Origin: Vineibacter terrae
GTDB taxonomy: Bacteria > Pseudomonadota > Alphaproteobacteria > Reyranellales > Reyranellaceae
Assembly: GCF_008039615.1 (NCBI RefSeq)
Contig: NZ_VDUZ01000040.1
Location: forward strand, 1-64,000
Direction: 5' to 3'
Length of the DNA: 64,000 nt
The notes beneath the pieces were generated by a model. It was given only the letters and a program-made list of their open reading frames with translations, was not told where the DNA came from and ran no database searches. The position numbers were made by a program, and so were the translations under genes. This document shows, piece after piece, positions 50,139-57,838 of this stretch. Numbering within the stretch: the stretch's first letter is position 1; each line of letters starts with the position of its first letter.

Positions 50139-50999
50139 TCACCGCTCCGGGAAGCGGCGCAAATCGGCGGGGGCGAAGGTCCATTCCGGCGTGACGATTT
50201 CCTTCTCACCGGTGATGCGATACCAGGCGCCGCCGCCCGGGTTGTTCAGGACATGGATGTTCTGGGCCGGCATGAAGCTCTGCAGCAGCAGGGCGCGGCG
50301 CTCGCCGGTGCCGGGATTGACCACGACATCCACGATCAGCACCGCATGGCCGGGCATGCCGGGCTGGATCAGCACATCGCCAGGCTCGAAGGCGCTGGGG
50401 TCGCGCAGCTGCACCAGCTCGCGCTGCAGCGATACCGAGCCGGCATAGGTGAAGATGATGTCAAGCCAGCTGCGAAAGCCGCGCCGCGTGTCGGTCTTGG
50501 GGCCGACCGACGTCCAGCTTACCATGTTGCCCTGGACCAGCGGCCGGCGGCCCGCCAGCCAGTCGGCATAGGCGTAGAGGTCGCCGCTGGTGAAATGGAA
50601 CGCGATCTCGGACAGGCGTTTCGTGGCGCGCAGGTACTCGGCCCGCAGACGGATGATGGCGTCGGCGCATTGCTGCAGGTTGGTGCGGCCGACATCGATG
50701 TCGATCACGGCCGCGACGCCGCTCTGATCCGGCTTGAGACGGCCGTCATAGAGCCTGACCGGCTCGCCGGCCGGCCGCAGCGGCAGCTGGCGCAGCCATT
50801 CGCCGAAGGTGTTGGACGTGGTGCTCAGGCGCTGGAAGCCGGCCGGCGCCGGAAAGCGGTCGACCAGCGTGTCCAGCGCCGGGCCTGCCAGCCATTCGGG
50901 TGCCGGCCACTCGGCCGACTGCGCGGCGGTGGTGTGCGACCATGCCGCCATCGGCAGGGTCGCGATCGTTCCGGCGAGAAGAAAACGTCGTGAAATCAT
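50139..50999 (-). CDS. DUF4846-like exported protein
   Basis: The 286-residue product has an RR-containing export signal (MISRRFLLAGTIATLPMAAW, then TAAQS), Tat or Sec dependent. The mature part contains YDGRLKPDQSGVAAVIDIDV, CADAIIRLRAEYLRA, IAFHFTSGDLYAYADW and FEPGDVLIQPGMPGHAVLIV. These fit the DUF4846 family, whose role in the envelope is unknown; the PGDVLIQPG and GHAVLI segments recall NlpC/P60-like enzymes. ATG 50999 is the canonical start. Its stop codon abuts the REP element. Confidence 0.82.
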   Translation of the reverse strand: MISRRFLLAGTIATLPMAAWSHTTAAQSAEWPAPEWLAGPALDTLVDRFPAPAGFQRLSTTSNTFGEWLRQLPLRPAGEPVRLYDGRLKPDQSGVAAVIDIDVGRTNLQQCADAIIRLRAEYLRATKRLSEIAFHFTSGDLYAYADWLAGRRPLVQGNMVSWTSVGPKTDTRRGFRSWLDIIFTYAGSVSLQRELVQLRDPSAFEPGDVLIQPGMPGHAVLIVDVVVNPGTGERRALLLQSFMPAQNIHVLNNPGGGAWYRITGEKEIVTPEWTFAPADLRRFPER

Positions 51000-51133
51000 G
51001 GAGTTGCTCTATGAGGGGTGGATGCGTCGGAAATGCGGCAGCCATGCGGCAGGCAGCCGGACTCCCGACTCGCCAAGGCATGAACGGCTGTTTACCATGA
51101 GGCAGGTGCCAAAGATTTGAACGGAGGAGCGCC

Positions 51134-52261
51134 ATGCATGTCGGGATGGCCGTCGTTTTTCAGAACACCAACAAGCATTTGACGGATCGCCAGGTCTACC
51201 TGAACGAGCTGGCGCTGGCCGAGATGGCCGAGCCCATGGGATTCGAGTCGATCTGGTCGGTCGAGCATCATTTTACCGACTACACTATGTGTCCCGACGT
51301 GGTGCAGTTCCTGTCCTATATGGCCGGCAGGTCCAAGACGCTGCGGCTGGGATCGATGGTGGTGGTGCTGCCGTGGCACGACCCGATGCGCGTCGCCGAA
51401 GAGGTGTCGATGCTCGACAACCTGTCGGGCGGCCGCATGATCCTGGGGCTGGGCCGGGGCGCCGGCAAGGTGGAATTTGACGGCTTCCGGGTCGACATGG
51501 GCGAAAGCCGCGAGCGCTTCGTGGAATACGGCGAGGCGCTGCTGCAGGGCCTCGAGCGCGGCTACATGGAATACGACGGCAAGTTCTACCAGCAGCCGCG
51601 CGCCGGGATCCGGCCGGCGCCGTTCAAGAGCTTCCGTGGCCGCACCTATGCCGCTGCCGTGTCGCCGGAGAGCGCCCGCATCATGGCCAAGCTCGGCGTC
51701 GGCCTGCTGATCATTCCGCAGAAGCCGTGGCGCGAGGTGGAGAAGGAGCTCACCGAGTACAACAAGCTGTTCCTGGAGATCAACGGCGTGCCGGCGCCCA
51801 AGCCGATCTCCGCCGGCTGGACCTTCGTCGACGCCAGCGCCGAGCGCGCCCGCGAGATGGCGCTGCAGTACATCGGCGGCTACTACCGCACGGTACTCGA
51901 CCACTACCAGTTCGCCGGCGAGCACATCAAGAACACCAAGGGCTACGAGTACTACGCCAAGATGAACGACAAGCTGGCCGTCTACGGCGACCAGAAGGCG
52001 ATCGAGTTCTTCGCCGACCTGCAGGTCTACGGCACGCCGGAGCAGGTCTACGACAAGATCATGAAGATCCACGATCAAACCGCCAATAAGGCCTATGTCG
52101 GGGTGTTCGGCTATGCCGGCATGCCGCACGAGGAAGCGGTGCGCAACGTGACCATGTTCGCACGCGAGGTCATGCCGCAGCTCAAGAAATTCAAGGTCGT
52201 GGAGGACGTCGACTGCTCCGCCGCGCTGCCTGACCTGCGCTTCGCCCAGGCCGCGGAGTAG
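51134..52261 (+). CDS. LLM-class flavin-dependent oxidoreductase (luciferase-like)
   Basis: The 375-residue protein is of the bacterial luciferase-like monooxygenase fold: LAEMAEPMGFESIWSVEHHF at the start, LRLGSMVVVLPWHDPMRVAE, MLDNLSGGRMILGLGRGAGK with the flavin-phosphate contact, and PESARIMAKLGVGLL. Such enzymes use reduced FMN (or F420 in other groups) to oxidise alkanes, sulfonates, aldehydes or similar. AACGGAGGAG precedes ATG 51134. It has no adjacent flavin reductase, so the natural partner is unknown. Confidence 0.93.
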   Translation: MHVGMAVVFQNTNKHLTDRQVYLNELALAEMAEPMGFESIWSVEHHFTDYTMCPDVVQFLSYMAGRSKTLRLGSMVVVLPWHDPMRVAEEVSMLDNLSGGRMILGLGRGAGKVEFDGFRVDMGESRERFVEYGEALLQGLERGYMEYDGKFYQQPRAGIRPAPFKSFRGRTYAAAVSPESARIMAKLGVGLLIIPQKPWREVEKELTEYNKLFLEINGVPAPKPISAGWTFVDASAERAREMALQYIGGYYRTVLDHYQFAGEHIKNTKGYEYYAKMNDKLAVYGDQKAIEFFADLQVYGTPEQVYDKIMKIHDQTANKAYVGVFGYAGMPHEEAVRNVTMFAREVMPQLKKFKVVEDVDCSAALPDLRFAQAAE

Positions 52262-52378
52262 CTGGGAGCGCGCCACTCCCGTGGCGCACGCCGGCCCGTA
52301 GGGCCGGATCATGTCCTTCGTCGCGTGGGAGCCGGCGCTGCGCGCCGGTGCGCCGCTGGAGTGGCGCGCTCCCGGCGC
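52262..52378. repeat. complex intergenic palindrome
   Basis: CTGGGAGCGCGCCACTCCCG on the left pairs with CTGGAGTGGCGCGCTCCC on the right. Inside are CACGCCGGCCCGTAGGGCCGG and GGAGCCGGCGCTGCGCGCCG hairpins. A related GGGCGCGCCACTC unit is at 61860. It sits between the LLM oxidoreductase and thiE genes, convergent, and could act as a terminator. Confidence 0.75.
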
Positions 52379-52380
52379 GC

Positions 52381-53004
52381 TCAGCCGCCGATCCGTGCGC
52401 GCAATTGCGCAGCGGCGTGCGTCACGTCGTGCGCCGCCATGACGGCCGACACGACGGCGATGCCGTCGGCGCCGGCCGCGATCACGCCGGCGGCGTTGTC
52501 CAGGCTCAGGCCGCCGATCGCCACGACCGGCAGGCCGCAGGCGGTGCGGATGGCGGCCAGGCCGTCGAGGCCGAGCGGCGGCGCGGCATCGGGCTTGGTG
52601 GCCGTGGCGAAGACAGGACCGGCGCCGAGATAGTCGACCGCGGCGAGATCCGCATGCGCGAGCTGTGCGGCCTGCTCGATCGACAGGCCGATAATCGCTT
52701 CGCGGCCCAGCAGGCGGCGCGCGTCGCGCACCGGCAGGTCGCGCTGGCCCAGATGCACGCCGTCGGCGCCGATGGCGTGCGCCACGTCGACGCGGTCGTT
52801 GATGATCAGCGGCACGCCCGTGCCCTCGAGCACCTGCCTGACCGCGCGCGCCTCCTGCACGAAGCGGCCGACATGATCGCCCTTGTCGCGCAGCTGCACC
52901 ATCGTGACGCCGCCGCGCACCGCGGCCGCGACGATGTCGGGCAGCCGCCGCGTGCCGGCAAACGCCGGGTCGGCGACCAGATAGAGCCGCATATGCTCGC
53001 GCAT
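52381..53004 (-). CDS. thiE: thiamine-phosphate synthase ThiE
   Basis: The 207-residue TIM-barrel enzyme has LYLVADPAFAGTRRLPDIVA, VQLRDKGDHVGRFVQEARAV, LIINDRVDVAHAIGADGVHL, GQRDLPVRDARRLLG, YLGAGPVFATATKPDA and PVVAIGGLSLDNAAGVIAAG, matching the pyrophosphate- and thiazole-phosphate-binding loops. It joins HMP-PP and HET-P. ATG 53004 has GGGAG upstream; an in-frame ATG four codons on is possible. It is far from thiM and no TPP riboswitch is visible in front of it. Confidence 0.95.
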   Translation of the reverse strand: MREHMRLYLVADPAFAGTRRLPDIVAAAVRGGVTMVQLRDKGDHVGRFVQEARAVRQVLEGTGVPLIINDRVDVAHAIGADGVHLGQRDLPVRDARRLLGREAIIGLSIEQAAQLAHADLAAVDYLGAGPVFATATKPDAAPPLGLDGLAAIRTACGLPVVAIGGLSLDNAAGVIAAGADGIAVVSAVMAAHDVTHAAAQLRARIGG

Positions 53005-53371
53005 GATCTCCCGCCTCGCGCGGCATTGCCGCTGCCGTTGTCAGTCAGCGCGAGCATAGCGGGGGATCTTTGTGAATGGAGCTTCGATCTTCCACCATGC
53101 CCGTCGTCTGTACTACTGACCTCGAGAATCTCCGCGAGCCGCGGCGATTTGGGTCTGCTCGCTGTCATCCTGAGCGCAGCGAAGGATCTTTTGAGCGGTT
53201 CTATCGCACGGGAATGATGATGGCGTACGGCGTCTCGACGGGGCGTGCCCGTGCGAAACGACGGTCCAAAGGATTCTTCGCTGCGCTTGGGATGACAGAA
53301 AAGGCCGGTGCGGCGATTTGGCCGCAAGCCGCGGAGTGCGGCGCGGCTGGCGAGAGGATTGAACCGGCGGC
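53005..53371. repeat. 367-bp spacer with a large, loose copy of the GTCATCCTGAGCG palindrome
   Basis: CTGTCATCCTGAGCGCAGCG (53163) is mirrored by CGCTGCGCTTGGGATGACAG (53279-53298), with GAAGGATCTTTTGAGCGG / TCCAAAGGATTCTTCG inside and a larger internal loop than other members. No gene is supported. AlkB begins directly after the segment. Confidence 0.7.
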
Positions 53372-54055
53372 ATGATCAAGGATCAGGAGCCGACGGCCGC
53401 CATGACCCCGGGTGACCTCTTCAGCGACCAGGCCGGCGTGCCGGCGTGCGAGGCCATGGCGCCACGCGCGGTCGTGCTGCGCGGCTTCGCCCGCGACGAC
53501 GGCGCAGCGCTGCTGCGCGCCGTGGCGATCGTGACGGCGCAGGCGCCGTTCCGTCACATGGTGACGCCCGGCGGCTTCACGATGTCGGCGGCGATGACGA
53601 ATTGCGGCCGCGTGGGCTGGCTCACCGACCGCAAGGGCTACCGCTACGATGCGGTCGATCCCGAGACGGGCCTCCCGTGGCCCGGCCTGCCCGAACCCTT
53701 CGTGGCGCTGGCGCGGCATGCCGCCGATGCTGCCGGCTTCGCCGACTTCGTGCCCGATGCCTGCCTGATCAACCGCTACGAGCCCGGGGCGCGGCTCTCC
53801 TTGCACCAGGACCGCAACGAGCGCGATTTCTCGGCGCCGATCGTGTCGGTCTCGCTCGGCCTGCCGGCGGTGTTCCTGTTCGGCGGCGCGCAGCGCAACG
53901 ACCGGCCGCGCCGCTACCGGCTGGAGCATGGGGACGTCGCCGTCTGGGGCGGGCCGGCGCGGCTGGCCTTCCATGGCGTGGCGCCGCTGGCCGACGGCGA
54001 CCACCCGCTCACCGGCCGGCAGCGTTTCAACCTGACCCTGCGCAAGGCGCTGTGA
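53372..54055 (+). CDS. alkB: alpha-ketoglutarate-dependent DNA repair dioxygenase AlkB
   Basis: The 227-residue enzyme has the AlkB iron site LHQDRNERDFSAPIVSVSLG near residue 148 with His-x-Asp, the distal His in RLAFHGVAPLADG near 208 and the 2-oxoglutarate-binding Arg in RQRFNLTLRKA. FRHMVTPGGFTMSAAMTNCG matches the nucleotide-recognition lid of AlkB. It demethylates 1-methyladenine and 3-methylcytosine in DNA. ATG 53372 has GAGAGGAT upstream. It is convergent with thiM and not with ada, so Ada-type induction is not indicated. Confidence 0.95.
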   Translation: MIKDQEPTAAMTPGDLFSDQAGVPACEAMAPRAVVLRGFARDDGAALLRAVAIVTAQAPFRHMVTPGGFTMSAAMTNCGRVGWLTDRKGYRYDAVDPETGLPWPGLPEPFVALARHAADAAGFADFVPDACLINRYEPGARLSLHQDRNERDFSAPIVSVSLGLPAVFLFGGAQRNDRPRRYRLEHGDVAVWGGPARLAFHGVAPLADGDHPLTGRQRFNLTLRKAL

Positions 54056-54102
54056 CGCGGGAAGCGGCCGGCGTGACGCCGGGATGAACCGGCCAGCGGC
54101 GA

Positions 54103-54930
54103 TCAGGTCGAGGGCGAGCTGGCCTCGACCCGCACGCCGGCGCGTACCACTGCCGCGTCGAGACCGTGCAACGTGTCCATCAACGCTGCACGCAAGCTGC
54201 CGGGCCCGCGCGCGGCCTTGGCTGCGGTCTCGCCGGCCAGGCCGAACACCGCCGTGGCGGCGGTGGCGGCGAGCAGGGCGTCCTTCTCGACGGCGGCGAA
54301 GGCGCCGGTCACCGCCGTTAGGGCGCAGCCCAGGGCGGTGACGCGCGTCATCAGGGGATCGCCGTTGGCGATGCGCACCGTGCGCGTGCCGTCGGTGACG
54401 AGGTCGACGGCCCCGGTCACGACCACGGTGCCGCCCAGCGTGCGTGCCAGCAGCATCGCGGAGGCTTCCGCCTCGGCGGTCGTCTGCGTGCTGTCCACGC
54501 CCTTCTGCCGCGCCTGCGCCAGGCCGGCCAGCGCGATGATCTCCGAGGCGTTGCCGCGCACGATCGTGGGCCGCAGGTCCAGAAGCTCAGTCGCCGTCTT
54601 GCGTCGGAAGGCGGTGGCGCCGACGCCGACCGGATCCAGCACCCAGGGCTTGCCCAGCCGCGCCGCGGTGCGCGCCGCCACGCGCATGCTCTCGACCCAG
54701 GCTGACGACAGCGTGCCGATATTGATGGTCAGCGCATCGGCGACTGTGACGAACTCGGCCACCTCCTCGACGGCATGCACCATGGCCGGCGAGGCGCCCA
54801 CGGCCAGCACGGCGTTGGCGGCCGCATCCATGGCTACGAAGTTGGTGATGTTCTGCACCAGCGGCGCGCGCTCGCGCACGCGCTGCAGCAGCTCCCAGGA
54901 CTCTTCGGCAAGGTTGTCAGCAAGGTTCAT
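54103..54930 (-). CDS. thiM: hydroxyethylthiazole kinase ThiM
   Basis: The 275-residue ribokinase-like enzyme has LVQNITNFVAMDAAANAVLA at the start, INIGTLSSAWVESM, PWVLDPVGVGATAFRRK, IVRGNASEIIALAG and the anion-hole LGCALTAVTGAFAAV with the catalytic Cys/Asp-like region. It phosphorylates the salvage thiazole HET to HET-P for ThiE. A TPP riboswitch stands immediately before it. ATG 54930 is the start. It is alone on the minus strand and ends 47 bp from alkB. Confidence 0.95.
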   Translation of the reverse strand: MNLADNLAEESWELLQRVRERAPLVQNITNFVAMDAAANAVLAVGASPAMVHAVEEVAEFVTVADALTINIGTLSSAWVESMRVAARTAARLGKPWVLDPVGVGATAFRRKTATELLDLRPTIVRGNASEIIALAGLAQARQKGVDSTQTTAEAEASAMLLARTLGGTVVVTGAVDLVTDGTRTVRIANGDPLMTRVTALGCALTAVTGAFAAVEKDALLAATAATAVFGLAGETAAKAARGPGSLRAALMDTLHGLDAAVVRAGVRVEASSPST

Positions 54931-54940
54931 GCGAACCGTC

Positions 54941-55016
54941 TCCCTTCGCTGGCATGATCCAGATCAGGTTCGATGGGTTTGTCTCAGCTCCCCGGATGGG
55001 AGCACCCCAGCGGTAG
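54941..55016 (-). promoter_or_regulatory. TPP (THI-element) riboswitch controlling thiM
   Basis: Read on the minus strand, the leader contains GGGGTGCTCCCATCC, then GCTGAGACAAACCC, CGAACCTGATCTGGATCATG and CCAGCGAAGGGA. These are the conserved thi-box elements in the right order, about 10 bp before the thiM start. Binding of thiamine pyrophosphate should hide the ribosome site (GAGACGG) and lower translation. In alphaproteobacteria most such switches act at initiation. Confidence 0.93.
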
Positions 55017-55028
55017 GTGGAAGCTAAC

Positions 55029-55156
55029 CCCTTCCCCGCTTGCGGGGAAGGTGCCGCGAAGCGGCGGATGGGGAGCCGACGTGGTCTTCGCAACTGGGAC
55101 CACGTGGGGTCCCCTCCGACCCTTCGGGCCACCTCCCCAACTGCGTTGGGGAGGAA
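55029..55156. repeat. long hairpin repeat, third copy of the CCACGT-centred family
   Basis: CCTTCCCCGCTTGCGGGGAA with GGTGCCGCGAAGCGGCGGAT on the left, and CTCCGACCCTTCGGGCCACC then CCCCAACTGCGTTGGGGAGG on the right. The GCCGACGTGGTC and GGACCACGTGGGG centre matches the other copies at 31979 and 37194. It separates the thiM riboswitch from prfC. Confidence 0.85.
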
Positions 55157-55166
55157 GAAGCCCTCC

Positions 55167-56789
55167 TCAGTGCCGTTCGCGGGTCTCGGCGAAGCGGATG
55201 GCGGGGAAGCGCTCGCGGATGGTGTTGAGCTCCCAGGCGTTGCGCGCGAGATAGACCGGCGCGCCGTCGCGGTCCTCGGCCATCGCCACGCGCTGCGCCG
55301 CCATGAAGGCGTCGAGCTCGGCCTTGCTGTCGGCGGAGATCCAGCGCGCCGTCTCGAACGGCGCCTGTTCCAGCCCGATCTTCACCTGGTATTCGGTCTC
55401 GACCCGGGTCAGCAGCACGTCGAGCTGCAGCGAGCCCACCACGCCCACGATCCAGTCGCCGCCCAGGGTACGGCGGAACACCTGCGTCACGCCCTCCTCG
55501 GCGAGGTCCTCCAGCGCCCGGCGCAGCTGCTTGGACTTCATCGGGTCTTCCAGGCGCACGCGCCGCAGGATCTCGGGCGCGAAGCTGGGGATGCCCGTGA
55601 TGCGCAGCTCCTCGCCCTCGGTCAGCGTGTCGCCGACGCGCAGGGTGCCGTGGTTGGGCACGCCGATGATGTCGCCCGGCCAGGCCTCGTCGACGATCTC
55701 GCGCTCGCGGGCGAAGAACAGGATCGGGCTGGAGATGGTGATGGTCTTGCCGGTGCCGACCTGCTTCAGCTTCATGCCGCGCTGGAAGCGTCCCGACGAC
55801 AGGCGCATGAAGGCGACGCGGTCGCGGTGGTTGGGGTCCATGTTGGCCTGGACCTTGAACACGAAGCCCGAGACCTTGGGCTCGGTCGGCACGATCGGGC
55901 GCGGCTCGGCCGGCTGCGGACGCGGCGGCGGCGCATAGGTGGCCAGCGCCTCGAGCACCTCGCGCACGCCGAAATTGTTGTAGGCGCTGCCGAAGAACAC
56001 CGGCGTCAGATGGCCCTCGCGGTACGACGCCAGGTCAAACTCGGGATAGCCGATGCGCACCAGCTCGACGTCTTCCTTCAGCTTGGCGTGCTGCGCCTCG
56101 GGCAGCGCCGACGCCAGCCGGGGATCGTCGATGCCGTCGCATTCGACGACGGCGCCGACCTTCTCGCGGTCCTGGGCCGAGAACAGCAGCATGCGGTCGC
56201 GCACGAGGTCGTAGCAGCCACGGAACTCCTGGCCGGAGCCGGCCGGCCAGGTCATGGGCGTGACGTCCAGCGCCAGCGTCGAGGCGATCTCGTCCAGCAG
56301 CGCGAACGGATCCTTGCTCTCGCGGTCCATCTTGTTGATGAAGGTGACGATCGGCACGTCGCGCAGGCGGCAGATCTCGAACAGCTTGCGGGTGCGCGCC
56401 TCGATGCCCTTGGCGGCGTCGATCACCATGATCGCCGAATCGACGGCGGTCAGCGTGCGGTAGGTGTCCTCGCTGAAATCCTCGTGGCCGGGCGTGTCCA
56501 GCAGGTTGAAGACGGCGCCGCCATACTCGAAGGTCATCACCGAGGTGGTGACCGAGATGCCGCGCTGCTGCTCGATCTTCATCCAGTCCGAGCGGGCGCG
56601 GCGCGCCTCGCCGCGCGCCTTCACCGCGCCGGCGGCATGGATGGCGCCGCCGAACAGCAGCAGCTTCTCGGTCAGGGTCGTCTTGCCGGCGTCCGGGTGG
56701 GAGATGATCGCGAACGTGCGCCGCCGGCCGGCGGGATGGTCGGCGAGGGGCTGGTCTTCGGCAGGGGTGGTGACGGCGGCGATCGACAT
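55167..56789 (-). CDS. prfC: peptide chain release factor 3 (RF3)
   Basis: The 540-residue translational GTPase has RTFAIISHPDAGKTTLTEKL (P-loop), the switch II LLDTPGHEDFSEDTY, the NKMD box FINKMDRESKDP and the RF3-specific PQ/GH regions in DWMKIEQQRGISVTTSVMTF and EVLEALATYAPPPRPQPAEP. RF3 recycles RF1/RF2 after termination. ATG 56789 is used; the open frame extends two codons to a TTG. The gene is monocistronic and flanked by a repeat and an unrelated membrane protein. Confidence 0.97.
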   Translation of the reverse strand: MSIAAVTTPAEDQPLADHPAGRRRTFAIISHPDAGKTTLTEKLLLFGGAIHAAGAVKARGEARRARSDWMKIEQQRGISVTTSVMTFEYGGAVFNLLDTPGHEDFSEDTYRTLTAVDSAIMVIDAAKGIEARTRKLFEICRLRDVPIVTFINKMDRESKDPFALLDEIASTLALDVTPMTWPAGSGQEFRGCYDLVRDRMLLFSAQDREKVGAVVECDGIDDPRLASALPEAQHAKLKEDVELVRIGYPEFDLASYREGHLTPVFFGSAYNNFGVREVLEALATYAPPPRPQPAEPRPIVPTEPKVSGFVFKVQANMDPNHRDRVAFMRLSSGRFQRGMKLKQVGTGKTITISSPILFFAREREIVDEAWPGDIIGVPNHGTLRVGDTLTEGEELRITGIPSFAPEILRRVRLEDPMKSKQLRRALEDLAEEGVTQVFRRTLGGDWIVGVVGSLQLDVLLTRVETEYQVKIGLEQAPFETARWISADSKAELDAFMAAQRVAMAEDRDGAPVYLARNAWELNTIRERFPAIRFAETRERH

Positions 56790-56864
56790 GGTCAAGGGGG
56801 CTTGCGGACGGCGGGCGGGGTTAACGCGTCAGGGTGGCGAGGTCAAGGCGCCGGGGCGGCGGGC

Positions 56865-57692
56865 CTAGCGCGGCTGCGGCTGCGGCCAGGCGGCCGGCGG
56901 CGGCATGGCCCCGTGGCGGGCGGCCAGCAGCGCATGGCGCTCGGCGTCGTTCAGGTCGATGCGCGTCAGCGCCTCGTCGACCAGGATCGGCGTCGGGCTG
57001 CTGCCCGGCACGACCGCCAGGGCCGTCCTGCCGTCGAGGAAGAAGGGATTCTCCTTCTTCTTCATCCGTTCCGCGAACTTGCGGGGCTTGGCGCCGGCAG
57101 CGGCGTAGGCGCAGCTGACGTTCTTGCCCAGCCAGCTCTTGGTCATCTGGGTCACCGTGACGGTGACGGGGGTCAGCTGGTCCGAGCTGCGGGCGATCTT
57201 CTTGAGGCTGGCGGACCGGCCGGCATTGCGGAACAGGCCGATGCCGATGGCCAGGAAGAGCGCGATGCCGCCGACAGCCGTGGCGATACGGTTCCACATC
57301 GCCTCGAGGCCGATATCCAGGGTGGCAAGCTCGGGCTTGTCGGCCGAGCGCACGACGTTGGCGGTGTAGTCGCCGAAATGGACATCGACGAACGAGAACG
57401 AGACGTGGCGGCCGTAGCGCCTGCCGTCGACGGCGTAGGCGAGGTCGGCTTCGCACGACACCAGCACCAGCTTGCTGCGGCACTTGCCATTGGTGATGCG
57501 GGCCTGCGGCACCTCGACCGGATTCTGGCGGATCTCCCAGTCGTGCAGGATCCCGGGCCCCATCCACACGGCGATCCCGGCGACGAAAGCCAGCATCAGC
57601 ACGCCCAGAAGGCCCAGGCCGACCACGCTGGGAACGCCGGTCCGCAGGATCCTGAGCGGCCGGCGGGGGAAGGCGGCAAGAACAGGGTGCAT
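56865..57692 (-). CDS. membrane protein of unknown function
   Basis: The 275-residue product has two hydrophobic segments (about 21-45: VGLGLLGVLMLAFVAGIAVW; and 136-155: TAVGGIALFLAIGIGLF). The region between them has PQARITNGKCRSKLVLVSCE, ADLAYAVDGRRYGRHVSF and looks like a DUF3592-type extracytoplasmic domain with two Cys. The C-terminal about 120 residues are cytoplasmic with a Pro-rich end. I do not recognise a family with confidence. It lies 74 bp downstream of prfC's start side, and ATG 57692 is the only good start. Confidence 0.7.
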   Translation of the reverse strand: MHPVLAAFPRRPLRILRTGVPSVVGLGLLGVLMLAFVAGIAVWMGPGILHDWEIRQNPVEVPQARITNGKCRSKLVLVSCEADLAYAVDGRRYGRHVSFSFVDVHFGDYTANVVRSADKPELATLDIGLEAMWNRIATAVGGIALFLAIGIGLFRNAGRSASLKKIARSSDQLTPVTVTVTQMTKSWLGKNVSCAYAAAGAKPRKFAERMKKKENPFFLDGRTALAVVPGSSPTPILVDEALTRIDLNDAERHALLAARHGAMPPPAAWPQPQPR

Positions 57693-57838
57693 CGGCTTGC
57701 CTCTCTCGGACGCGGTGGAAATTGTCGTGCGTGTGCGTCAATCACCGGGCCGCGGGCGCGTGGCGGCAGGGGAGGGCGGCGGGCGTAGCCGGCGTTGAGG
57801 ACGGGGTCAAGGCGCCGCCTGTCGCGGCCCGGCGTGGG

